Assembly: GCA_020630575.1 (NCBI GenBank)
Contig: JAHDBD010000038.1
Coordinates: forward strand, 1 to 35,380
DNA: 35,380 bases
Reading direction: 5' to 3'
From: Bernardetia sp.
GTDB taxonomy: Bacteria; Bacteroidota; Bacteroidia; Cytophagales; Bernardetiaceae
Under the pieces are notes generated by a model, which saw only the letters and a program-made list of their open reading frames with translations, made no database searches and had not been told where the DNA came from. Both the position numbers and the translations under genes were made by a program. Of this stretch, positions 1-7,800 are shown piece by piece. Every line of letters starts with the position of its first letter. Position 1 is the stretch's first letter.

Positions 1-56
1 CCCTTTTTTGTCATAGTTCACCCCTTTTTTGTCATAGTTCACCCCTTTTTTGTCGC
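1..56 (+). repeat. Iteron array at the origin (left part, 21-bp direct repeats)
   Basis: Two near-full copies and one partial copy of a 21-bp unit with core CCCCTTTTTTGTC followed by ATAGTTCA stand head to tail with a 21-bp period. The third copy diverges after the core into GCACAAG. The first 53 bases are identical to the last 53 of the window, so this is the same array cut by linearisation. Direct repeats next to a Rep_3 initiator gene are the usual iterons bound by that initiator. Copy number in the real molecule is uncertain because an assembler may have collapsed repeats at the join. Confidence 0.9.
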
Positions 57-208
57 ACAAGTGGTATGTAAACATCTCTTTTACAGATACTTACATAGCC
101 TGTAAACCTATAAATGTATTTAATATATAGGTAAAACAACCTAAAGGGTTTGTTGAAGAAAAAAAAGAAAAAAAACACTAAGGTTTAACTAAGTTTAGCA
201 CCAACTAC
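57..208. other. AT-rich segment between iterons, candidate origin-opening region
   Basis: This stretch between the direct and inverted iterons has no ORF and is very AT-rich. It holds a short inverted repeat, ACCTATA (106-112) against TATAGGT (126-132), and an A-run at about 159-178. An AT-rich segment next to iterons is the normal place for the DNA unwinding element. I could not identify a convincing DnaA box. Confidence 0.45.
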
Positions 209-268
209 GACAAAAAAGGGGTGAAAATATATTTTAATACAGAAAGCCAATTGCGACAAAAAAGGGGT
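209..268 (-). repeat. Two inverted iteron copies upstream of rep
   Basis: GACAAAAAAGGGGTGA (209-224) and GACAAAAAAGGGGT (255-268) are reverse complements of the iteron core found at the window ends. They are inverted relative to the main array and lie between it and the first ORF. In Rep_3 plasmids inverted half-iterons in front of rep often act as the operator for autorepression; that role is inferred here from position. Confidence 0.8.
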
Positions 269-345
269 CTTTTCTAATCATATTTAAAAAATATTATATG
301 TAAAAATAATTTACTACCTTAGTGTTTTATAAATTAACCCTGATA

Positions 346-591
346 ATGAATAAAGACGAGACAAACTATAATACAACTCATCAAAAACTCAGAGAAGAGT
401 TTTTGAAAATATACAACGACTTTCCTTTTTCTCAAACTATTTGGGGGGAAATTTTGGGTATTTCTACTAATATGTTTCACAAGAAATTTACAACTCCTAG
501 TAAAAAAGGGTATGAATACTACCACTTCACACAAGAAGATATAGATAAGGCTAAAAATTATATCAAAGATAAATCAATAAAATATCTCTAA
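346..591 (+). CDS. Small HTH-like plasmid protein, function unknown
   Basis: An 81-residue ORF from ATG 346; a GTG at 322 in the same frame would add eight residues but is the poorer start. The middle, from about WGEILGISTNMFHKKF, reads like a helix-turn-helix (a hydrophobic helix, a GIS turn, then a basic helix), followed by a polar segment with YYHFTQEDIDKAK. No signal peptide or membrane segment is visible. It lies directly downstream of the inverted iterons and 39 bp before rep in the same direction, so it may be co-transcribed and could be a copy-number regulator. I do not recognise the family. Confidence 0.6.
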   Translation: MNKDETNYNTTHQKLREEFLKIYNDFPFSQTIWGEILGISTNMFHKKFTTPSKKGYEYYHFTQEDIDKAKNYIKDKSIKYL

Positions 592-630
592 AATTTAAAA
601 TTAATTTGTGACTTCATCACTAATCTTGTA

Positions 631-1875
631 ATGGCAAAATCAATAAAAGAACAAGTTAAGAAAGTAACTCGCCACAATGATCTCATTGAAGCGAAGATAG
701 ATTTATCTACTATGCAACTGCGTATTTTCTTAGGAACAATTGCTCAAATAAAAAAAGAGGATGTAAATTTTAAGCCTTATCAAATTATTGTAAAAGACCT
801 TTTAAGCGATTGTAATGTAAAAAGTCATAACTGGTATGAAACTATCAGAGAAGAGGCTGAAAATCTCTCAGAAGTAAAATTAAAGCTACCTGTGGAAAAT
901 AGAAAAGACTTTTTATATGCAAGTCTTTTCTCTTCTGTAGAGTACAAAAGTAATTTAGGAGTGCTGGAATTATCTTTTGATCCAAAGTTAAAACCATATC
1001 TTCTTCAACTCAAAGGCAATTTTACTACGTATGAGCTGCAATATGTATTTCTGATGAAGTCTCAATACTCTATTCGTTTGTATGAGTTGCTAAAGCAGTA
1101 TGCTACTTTTGGAAAAAGACGTTTTACATTAGAAAATCTAAGATACATGCTCTCATTAGAAAATAAGTATTCAAACTTTGCAGACTTTAAGAGGCGAGTC
1201 ATTGAGCCTGCTAAAAAAGAGTGTAGTAAATATTCAGATATTACTTTTTCTTATAATCTTATAAAACAGGGTAGAAAGACGGTGGCTCTTGAGTTCCTTA
1301 TTAAAAGAAAAGTAGATTTTAAAGATATTGAAGCTGAACAAAAAACTATTCTAATTTCACATTCTAATTTTGTTCAAGAACTTTTAAATGCTGGACTTTC
1401 TGAACAGAGGATATCAGAAATACTTGATAAATACAAAACAGAAGAATATCTCAAATTTGTTTGGCAAAAGACAAAAGCACAAAACCCTAAGAAGTTAGAT
1501 TCATTTTTCTTGAAGGCATTGCAAGAAGAATATTATAAAACGCAATATAAAGCCTTACAAGATACCAAAATTAAAAATAAGGTAAAGACAGTAGAACAGG
1601 ATAAAAAACGCAAAGAAGATGTCTTAAAACACGAATTTCACGTACAGTATGTAGAAGCTAGAGATGAAACAGAATTCAAACCTACAAAAGCAGACAAAAA
1701 CGACTTTGAAAAGGTTATGAAAGAACGCATTGCAACAGCTCCTGCCTTTCAAATTATGTTTGATACTTACCTTCAAACAGGAACAAGTACAGAGTTCAGA
1801 GATTTCCTACTCAAAAAATATGGCAAACCTTCACAATACAATTTTGAAGAGTATATAAAATCAAAACAAATTTGA
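631..1875 (+). CDS. rep: Replication initiator protein, Rep_3/RepB family
   Basis: A 414-aa initiator of the winged-helix Rep_3 (RepB/RepE/Pi-like) class, which binds iterons and opens the plasmid origin. The first winged helix covers roughly residues 10-125 (N-terminal HNDLIEAKIDLSTMQLRIF). The second covers about 130-227 and has the hallmarks SIRLYELLKQY (147-157), the RFTLENLR segment (164-171) and FKRRVIEPAKKE (186-197). Family members are often 250-350 aa; the extra here is a charged C-terminal half rich in Lys and Glu. The ATG at 631 is the first in frame. Iterons in both orientations lie upstream, and an iteron-like 11-mer, CCCTTTTTTGT (1904-1914), follows the stop codon. Autoregulation by Rep binding to the inverted copies is likely but inferred. 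Confidence 0.95.
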   Translation: MAKSIKEQVKKVTRHNDLIEAKIDLSTMQLRIFLGTIAQIKKEDVNFKPYQIIVKDLLSDCNVKSHNWYETIREEAENLSEVKLKLPVENRKDFLYASLFSSVEYKSNLGVLELSFDPKLKPYLLQLKGNFTTYELQYVFLMKSQYSIRLYELLKQYATFGKRRFTLENLRYMLSLENKYSNFADFKRRVIEPAKKECSKYSDITFSYNLIKQGRKTVALEFLIKRKVDFKDIEAEQKTILISHSNFVQELLNAGLSEQRISEILDKYKTEEYLKFVWQKTKAQNPKKLDSFFLKALQEEYYKTQYKALQDTKIKNKVKTVEQDKKRKEDVLKHEFHVQYVEARDETEFKPTKADKNDFEKVMKERIATAPAFQIMFDTYLQTGTSTEFRDFLLKKYGKPSQYNFEEYIKSKQI

Positions 1876-2059
1876 AAAACAAAGTTCGTGCTTTTATCCC
1901 CTTCCCTTTTTTGTGAAAAGTCAGATTGTAGAATTGTAGTTTTTAACTAAAATGAGTAGTCTAAATCTTAACTACTTGATGAATTTTTTAGCTAAAAATT
2001 AGCTACATCAAATGTGTCTTTTTGGTCTTTTAAAACTGACCTAAAATAAAGTAAAAAAA

Positions 2060-2085
2060 TAGAGGTATCAAGAATGACACTTCTA
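2060..2085. promoter_or_regulatory. parS: parS-like 26-bp inverted repeat (site A)
   Basis: Arms TAGAGGTATCA and TGACACTTCTA are separated by AGAA. Nine of eleven positions pair. It matches the sites clustered around parA and parB, although here it lies downstream of rep on the other side of the origin. Confidence 0.8.
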
Positions 2086-2533
2086 CAAAAATCTACTCAC
2101 AAACTCGCCTATTTTATGATAAAATCTTTCAAAAAAAGGAGTAGAAAACGATGCCTTTTTGATAAAATATGGTGTGAAAAGACTAAAATACGACCAAAAA
2201 CGATGAAATTTTAGTAAAATAGGATGAGGTAAGATGCTTTTTCTATCAAAAAAGACGGTTTTTAGTAGAAATTACGGCAAAAAAGGCTATTTATTGATGT
2301 TTTAAGCTACTTTTGAAAGGAAAAACACAGCATTTTATAGCTGTTTTGTGCTAATGATAAAATACTATCAAAATTTAGAAAAAAATAGCTTTTCATAATG
2401 AACTAAGAAGGCAAAAAACGAATTTTATTTTTACTCTTTTTGAACGTATAAAAACAATCAAAAAAATAAAGTTTTTAAAATGATAACTCTAAAAAAAATA
2501 TTTGATTTTTTTACTTAAAAAATTCTGAAAATA

Positions 2534-2559
2534 TAGAGGTGTCAAGAATGAAACCCCTA
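2534..2559. promoter_or_regulatory. parS: parS-like 26-bp inverted repeat (site B), upstream of dinD
   Basis: Arms TAGAGGTGTCA and TGAAACCCCTA flank AGAA, with nine of eleven positions pairing. It lies 61 bp before the dinD start codon, so the partition protein could affect dinD transcription as well as segregation; that effect is inferred from position. Confidence 0.75.
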
Positions 2560-2620
2560 TAAAAATTATGTATATTGTGAATCATTTAAAATCATTTTTT
2601 TACTCTAAAAATTAACGACA

Positions 2621-3445
2621 ATGAAAAAAACACAATCAAATCAGCTTTTTGAAAAACTAGAAAATATCAGAAATGAAATTGAAGGCGTAGAATATTGGTC
2701 TGCTAGAGATTTGCAAGAGTTATTTTCTTATAAGGAATGGAGAAACTTTGAGAAGGTAATCAAAAAAGCAGCAATTTCTATCGAAAACAGCTCTCAGAGC
2801 TTGGAATTACATTTTGTTGAGACCAACAAGTCATATATTTTACCTAATGGAGGAGAAAAAATAATCAAAGATTATGCACTTACTCGTTATGCTTGTTATT
2901 TGGTAGCACAGAATGGCGACCCAAATAAAGAAGAAATTGCTTTTGCTCAAAGTTATTTTGCTACACAAACACGTAAACAGGAACTTGTCGAAAAACGCTA
3001 TTTAGAATCTGAACGAATAATGGCTAGAGGAAAATTGACAGAAACAGAAAAAGTATTATCTGAACTTGTCAATCAAAGGAATGCTAATTTTGGATATATA
3101 CGAGCTATGGGAGATAAGGCTCTTTTTGGTGGACTTACTACTGGTCAGATGAAAGAAAAATTGAATGTTCCTCAAAACAAACCCATAGCAGACTATTTGC
3201 AAACTACACTTATAAAAGGTAAAGATTTCGCAGCCAGTTTGACAAACGACAATATCAAAACCAAAGACCTCAATACAACTCCTGATATTGCAGACGAACA
3301 TTCTACAAACAATGATGAAGTAAGACAGTTACTTATTCGCCGTGGAATTGTTCCAGAAGAACTACCAGAAGCCGAAGATGCAAAAAAAGTGAAGAGAAGA
3401 TTAAATAGTGAGGGTAAAAAGCTGATTAGTAAGAAGAAAAATTAA
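2621..3445 (+). CDS. dinD: DNA damage-inducible protein D (DinD) family protein
   Basis: A 274-aa protein collinear with E. coli DinD over its whole length. Recognisable segments are the BRO-N-like start EYWSARDLQELF (24-35), then EWRNFEKVI (39-47), the strongly conserved TRYACYLVAQNGDP (88-101) and YFATQTRKQE (112-121), GGLTTGQMK in the middle, and RGIVPEELPEAED near the C-terminus. DinD in E. coli is LexA-controlled and reported to inhibit RecA filament activity; plasmid and phage copies are common and their role is unclear. I see no certain SOS box upstream. A parS-like site lies 61 bp before the start, and a decayed relative exists at 34176-34396 beside another such site. It is monocistronic, followed by the RAYT element. 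Confidence 0.92.
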   Translation: MKKTQSNQLFEKLENIRNEIEGVEYWSARDLQELFSYKEWRNFEKVIKKAAISIENSSQSLELHFVETNKSYILPNGGEKIIKDYALTRYACYLVAQNGDPNKEEIAFAQSYFATQTRKQELVEKRYLESERIMARGKLTETEKVLSELVNQRNANFGYIRAMGDKALFGGLTTGQMKEKLNVPQNKPIADYLQTTLIKGKDFAASLTNDNIKTKDLNTTPDIADEHSTNNDEVRQLLIRRGIVPEELPEAEDAKKVKRRLNSEGKKLISKKKN

Positions 3446-3497
3446 CTCAGTTGAGTTTAGTCCAAGCTCTACTAGTTTTAGTTATAAGATTTACGAA

Positions 3498-3560
3498 TGG
3501 CTCTCGCTCGTTTTTAACGAGTGAGCAATATGTATTCAGCTTGTAGCCGTGTATTTGTAT
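3498..3560 (+). repeat. REP-like palindromic repeat, left copy
   Basis: An imperfect hairpin, CTCGCTCGTT TTT AACGAGTGAG (about 3503-3525), is followed by ATGTATTCAGCTTGTAGCC. The GTAG tetranucleotide resembles the guide sequence beside REP hairpins. The left copy lies just past the 3' end of the transposase gene. Confidence 0.7.
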
Positions 3561-3587
3561 TTATAAAATATACTATAATTTTCACTC

Positions 3588-4112
3588 TTATCCATTCATT
3601 TTTAAAGGCGATAATGGATTGGCACTACTGTAATTATAATAACTTTCGGTTACTCCAGTTGCTGCAACTGGATTGTGATGAATATAATCTATCTTTTGTC
3701 TAATTACTTTTTCTGTAAACAAATCAGTTGGATGATTTGATTTTTGCCAAAACATATACTTGCTATTTTGAGCTTGAAATTTTGCGTAATACTTGAACAT
3801 GTGCAATAGCCATTCTTTTCGGCTTTCAAAACCTCCATTTTCTATTTCTTTGATTATTTTTTTGGCTGTATGACTCTTGAAATCTCTAAGCCAATCACTT
3901 AGTAAACCTTCATTTCTGCGAACAATCAAATGAATATGACTTGGCATAATTACATACGCAAAAATAGCTAACTGTTTTTCTTTCTTGCAAAACTCTAAAC
4001 TTTCCACAAGTATATCAGCATATTCTTTGCGAGTGAAAACATCAATCCAACCTGCAACAGTCAATGTAATAAAAAATAATCCACCTTCATACGTTTTTCT
4101 ATATTCTGACAT
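3588..4112 (-). CDS. REP-associated tyrosine transposase (Y1_Tnp, IS200-like)
   Basis: A 174-aa single-strand DNA transposase of the Y1/HUH class. The HUH motif is H59-I-H61 in MPSHIHLIV (56-64), and the catalytic tyrosine is probably Y143 in KIDYIHHNPVAATGV. The N-terminal GGLFFITLTVAGW and the phrase YIHHNPV are typical of TnpA-REP proteins, which cut and join at REP hairpins. Length is normal and no disabling change is seen, so it may be active. It stands alone between inverted REP-like flanks, opposite in direction to dinD. A -7-like TAAATTTG lies at 4140-4147 (minus strand), and a terminator-like hairpin at 4161-4188 would shield it from transcripts of the giant gene cluster. Confidence 0.93.
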   Translation of the reverse strand: MSEYRKTYEGGLFFITLTVAGWIDVFTRKEYADILVESLEFCKKEKQLAIFAYVIMPSHIHLIVRRNEGLLSDWLRDFKSHTAKKIIKEIENGGFESRKEWLLHMFKYYAKFQAQNSKYMFWQKSNHPTDLFTEKVIRQKIDYIHHNPVAATGVTESYYNYSSANPLSPLKMNG

Positions 4113-4160
4113 AGTTTTGTACTATATATAACAATACTACAAATTTAATAAATTAGTAAT

Positions 4161-4188
4161 AAAAAAATGCCTAAATAGGCACTTTTTT
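4161..4188. terminator. Bidirectional hairpin terminator, TGCCTA stem
   Basis: The stem TGCCTA (4168-4173), AA loop, TAGGCA (4176-4181), is flanked by a run of seven A on the left and a T run after C4182 on the right, so it could stop transcription from either side. It lies downstream of the seven-gene exported-protein cluster and inside the RAYT element upstream of its gene. A similar stem occurs at 24890-24915. Confidence 0.7.
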
Positions 4189-4210
4189 AAATCTTATATT
4201 GCCAGTAAAA

Positions 4211-4278
4211 ACAAATACAAAAACCATGGCTACAAGCCGAATACATATAAATCACTCGTTAAAAATGAGCGATAGCCA
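4211..4278 (-). repeat. REP-like palindromic repeat, right copy
   Basis: The reverse complement reads TGGCTATCGCTC, then AACGAGTGA, ATGTATTCGGCTTGTAGCC and a T-rich end, matching the left copy at 3498-3560 closely but inverted. It lies upstream of the transposase start and marks the other end of the element. Confidence 0.7.
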
Positions 4279-4430
4279 CAAAAAAGCCGAGCTAGGGCAG
4301 GGATTTATGTAGTCAAGTAAATACAAAAATACCCACACTCGCAAATCTGAAGATTTAGCTACGCTGACTTAAAAGTTGTCAAACTGATAAATCGTAGTCA
4401 ATAGACAACGCTTAACGACCTTTTTTCATT
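4279..4430. other. Short gap between the RAYT element and the membrane-protein gene
   Basis: No ORF. It contains small inverted repeats: GCAAATCT with AGATTTAGC at about 4341-4359, and GTTGTC with GACAAC at about 4375-4409. The second could be a weak 3' hairpin of the giant cluster, but it lacks a long stem. Confidence 0.4.
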
Positions 4431-4844
4431 CTACTCCCAACTGGACAAAAGGCTACGTATATCACTAATTAATAATAAAATTGATATTATAAGAAATAAT
4501 ATTGATATTAAAATAAAAATTAAAGGAGTACCCTTATGTAATTTTACTGTATCAATATCATCTTTTATATATGATACTACCATACTATCTCCTACATGGT
4601 AAAACCCCTCAGCAATTGAGTCTACAGCTACATATTTTTTATATTTCGTGCCATTATGCCATAAGAAAAATTTAGCAGTCTGAGCCTTAGCCTTCATACC
4701 TTCATCTACTACAACTACTGTATCAATTTGAACTGTGTATACCTGTGAACGTATGATGGCATCATCTAACAAAAATCCTCTTATTATAAAGAAAATTACT
4801 CCTATGTAAATAGGGATACTTATATATTTATTTTTAATCACCAT
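4431..4844 (-). CDS. Two-helix membrane protein, candidate immunity protein of the RHS gene
   Basis: A 137-aa protein with a hydrophobic N-terminal helix (about residues 7-25), a polar beta-rich middle of roughly 80 residues and a second helix (about 107-127, FILISILFLIISILLLIS). The predicted form is a hairpin in the inner membrane with its middle domain outside. The segment FYHVGDSMVVSYIKDD recalls the VGD-V-V-Y pattern of DUF3592-like membrane proteins, but I am not certain of the family. Its ATG lies inside the end of the upstream RHS gene (11-bp overlap, ATGGTGATTAA), so translation is probably coupled. A small gene directly after an RHS tail is where immunity genes of polymorphic toxins are found; that role is inferred. 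Confidence 0.65.
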   Translation of the reverse strand: MVIKNKYISIPIYIGVIFFIIRGFLLDDAIIRSQVYTVQIDTVVVVDEGMKAKAQTAKFFLWHNGTKYKKYVAVDSIAEGFYHVGDSMVVSYIKDDIDTVKLHKGTPLIFILISILFLIISILLLISDIRSLLSSWE

Positions 4845-7800
4845 GATCTCTTTCTCTTTCAGTATTTAATTGAGATTTCTTTTGATAACTCTTTATACCA
4901 GGAAGTACATCTGATGTAAACAATTTATTATTAAATGGTTGCCAAAAGATACCTGCCTCTGTTCTTTTCTTATCATAGTCATATTCTCCTTGAATACCAA
5001 TAGTACCTGGCCCCGGCCCCCAAAGATTCTTTATTCCGATTAGAGCAGAGCCTTTATTTGATTTGTCATTAAACCAATAATTTGTTCTTTCTTGTTCTAA
5101 AGTACGACCAGGATCTTTAACATAGGATGCTTTTAAAGTCAAGTCTGTATCAACTAACTTACTCCAATCTTTATTTTGCAAATCTTCAAAGAATCGTGCA
5201 CTACTTGCTGTCCAGTTTCCAAAACCCATTGTGAATGATGCATCTCCAGAAGCTTCTAGCACTCCTCCATTTGTACCATTGAAGTCTGTATATCCTGTTG
5301 CTTTTACTCCAAATGTTATTTTTGCTTGTACAACAAGTAAGTCTAATTGTCCTCCCCCCTCTGTAGCAAAAGCTATTCCATGTATTGTTGGTGGTTGTGA
5401 AGGTGTCTTTTCGACAGGAGTAATGTCTCCAGCGGTAACTGGTGGAGTACTTTTAGGTATTTCAACAAAAACTGTAACCTCAGTACCTTCAACAATATTA
5501 GGATTCTCATTATATATTCTATTGTATTTATCATTCCACTCTCCATCAGGCATATTTCCTCTTTGTGGCAAAGCATGAGAGTTCATACTTGCATCTCTTA
5601 TCTCTTGCCAAGTAGATGACCTTGTTGTACCATTTGATATTCTTGAAAATTCCCACAGAGCTTCTTCAGCTGCGTGAGTATAGCCCTCATCATATCTAAA
5701 CCTATAGGTTATTCTATATAGTCTTTTAGTAGGATCACCACTTTTCACTTCTCTTAGGGTATTAGGTAGTAGTTCTAATCCATCCAAATCAATTCCTATT
5801 ATAGGAGAGTTACTAGCAAATTGATATGTACTAAGTTCGGGATACTGACTTGCAATAGGATCTACTCTATCAAACCTCTTGTATACAGGATTATAGTCTC
5901 TCATTCCGTAATCTTGCCACCCAGTAGATTTGTCCATTTCTTTTCCATTGAATGTGTATCTGTATTCAACATCACCAAATGAACGTTCATACATTTCTGC
6001 ACCAAAACATAAATAATCTTTCTGTATTAAAATATAACTAATATATATATCAGCTTTTGCATCTGAGTTAGTGTCTTCGCCATACTTGTTATCAGAATAT
6101 AAAGCAATAACATTTTCAGTATAATTGATAAACTGATACTTTTTATTACCCAAAGTTTGTTTTCCTTTTTCTGTCTTTCCATTATAAGTGCCTAGGGACA
6201 TCATGCCTGTTATATTATATTCAGATACTTCAAGATCCTCATATATAGCTATAACATCACCAGAACTACCTCGTACATAATGAGTGATTTTGACTTCACC
6301 TTGTGGGTCAGTAACCTTTTTGTAGATTCGTCTATTAGCTGCATCATATTTATATTCTACTTCTGTATCATCAGCTTTCTTTACCACACGGCGTTTTTGA
6401 TAGATACTCCATTCAATATTATCTATTCCTCCAGAAACATCTTTGATTAAGTTTCCAATAGCATTATATGAGAAGTTACCTTCATCTTGATCTTTCAAGT
6501 CAAAACCTTTGTGGTATTCTGTCTGGGTATCATCAATATAAGCAAGTTTATTATTTGAAAAAGGTTGCTGATAATGGTATATGGCATTATCTACTAATGT
6601 ACCTGCTTTATTGTGTAATGTAGCAGCTACTATATTTCCATTAGCATCATAATCAAATGTTTCTTTGTAAGAAAGACCAGTACCAGTAGCATTAGTGCTT
6701 TCTTTTATTCTATTTAGCTGGTCATAACGGTATAACTGTGTCCTACTACCAAGCTTTACTAGGTCTATGGTAGCTGCTGAAATATTACTATTGTAAAGAT
6801 TGTATGAGCTAGGATTTGAGCTTACATGACCTGAAATACTAATATAGTCTTTATCATAAAAATGATATTCTAATCTACCTACCTTACTACTAATATATTC
6901 ATATTGAGGCTTATCTATATCGTACATGTTAGCACCTTTTATAGAACCATTAAGTTTATAAAAGTCATCTGTTGCTTGTACTTTGTATTCTCCCATTTCT
7001 GTACGAGCTACTGGTCCGTGAGCATAGTAATGATATTTCACATCTTCATCCCAGATGTAGCCATCGTGCGAAGTTTCTACAGAAGTAATACGATTATCAG
7101 CATCATAATAATATCTATGGCTAAACTCATCATCTTTACCTTTTTGGTAGATTACTTCATTAGTAACACCACTTACTAAATTATAGTCATAAGTTGTTGT
7201 TTTAATATCTTGTAAGTCAGGTAATTCTTGCCAAACCTGCTGAACATTTCCGTGAATATCATAACTGTATAAAGAACGAGACTCAACTTTTTGCTCTTCT
7301 CCCTCAACAAATATAGCAGAAGCTCTTCCTCTGAGATAAGTCTGATTGATATTTATATTATCTAGGTTAGGTGCAAAGTCATAAAAAGTACGGATTACTT
7401 GTTCTTTTTGGTACTCATTAGATGTAATGAGGTTGTCATTATGTATATCTTCAACAATTTGGTTTGATGTTTTGTTAGTTGTTACTTGTCCAACTTCTAC
7501 CTCACGACCTTGATAGTCACGCAATGTATAAGAGTATTCTTCATTTATAGCTTGTTCTGCATTTTGTGTCAATACATTATAGCCTAAATCATCATAGAAA
7601 AGTTGTAGAACACCTTTATCTGGACTGTCTTGCCAACGCACTTGCCCTAGTGAGTTGTAACGGTAGCGAGTACGCATACGGTGAGCAGGGTTTATGTTTC
7701 CTGCTTGTGTTTGTGCTACGGTAAGTAATTGTACACCTTTTGGTGGTACAGTCTGTACTAACGAACCTGCTTGGTCGTAGTAAAAGAGTGTATAGTGGTA

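Larger units (their letters stand above)
1876..2620. other. 745-bp non-coding region between rep and dinD
   Basis: No ORF of useful length. It is AT-rich and contains two copies of the 26-bp partition-type inverted repeat (listed separately), an iteron-core match at 1904-1914, and a GGTGTGAAAA string at 2171-2180 that recalls the start of the 174-bp repeat unit near 34700. Several short A/T-rich near-repeats containing ACGATG or GATAAAAT occur around 2115-2240. A palindrome-like stretch around 1982-2000 (AATTTTTTAGCTAAAAATT) is too AT-rich to call a terminator. A small RNA gene is possible but I see no evidence that fixes one. Confidence 0.5.
3498..4278. mobile_element. RAYT element: Y1 transposase gene flanked by inverted REP-like sequences
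   Basis: The transposase gene at 3588-4112 is bracketed by two copies of a ~60-bp sequence in opposite orientation: 3498-3560 and the reverse complement of 4211-4278. Both read TGGCT, a hairpin of TCGCTC/GAGTGA type, ATGTATTC, then CTTGTAGCC, with only about eight differences. This layout of palindromic repeats around a single-copy Y1 transposase is that of REP-associated tyrosine transposases rather than of a classical insertion sequence. The exact outer ends are uncertain and I see no target-site duplication. Confidence 0.75.

Noticed and set aside
1..56. Short regular repeats as a CRISPR array
   Set aside because: The 21-bp repeats follow each other without spacers and lie at a Rep_3 origin; they are iterons.
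322..345. GTG start adding eight residues to the small HTH-like ORF
   Set aside because: ATG at 346 is available and the extra residues add nothing recognisable; the GTG cannot be fully excluded.
1982..2000. Palindrome after rep as a terminator
   Set aside because: The stem is almost all A and T with an AGCT centre and no T tract after a GC-rich stem, so it is weak evidence for termination.
3521..3703. Small plus-strand ORF of 60 codons
   Set aside because: It overlaps the REP-like repeat and the end of the transposase gene on the other strand, with no family resemblance; taken as a chance ORF.
4834..5100. T9SS sorting domain at the end of the RHS protein
   Set aside because: The C-terminus ends in a charged stretch without the P-N-P and GxYxV-type pattern seen in the 2003-aa protein.
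5231..5578. Plus-strand ORF of 115 codons inside the RHS gene region
   Set aside because: It is antisense to the unique RHS tail, has no start context or recognisable motif, and the minus-strand frame is continuous and clearly coding.
4834..5795. A known nuclease, deaminase or protease toxin motif in the RHS tail
   Set aside because: I looked for HNH-, deaminase- and ADP-ribosyltransferase-type patterns and saw none that holds up.
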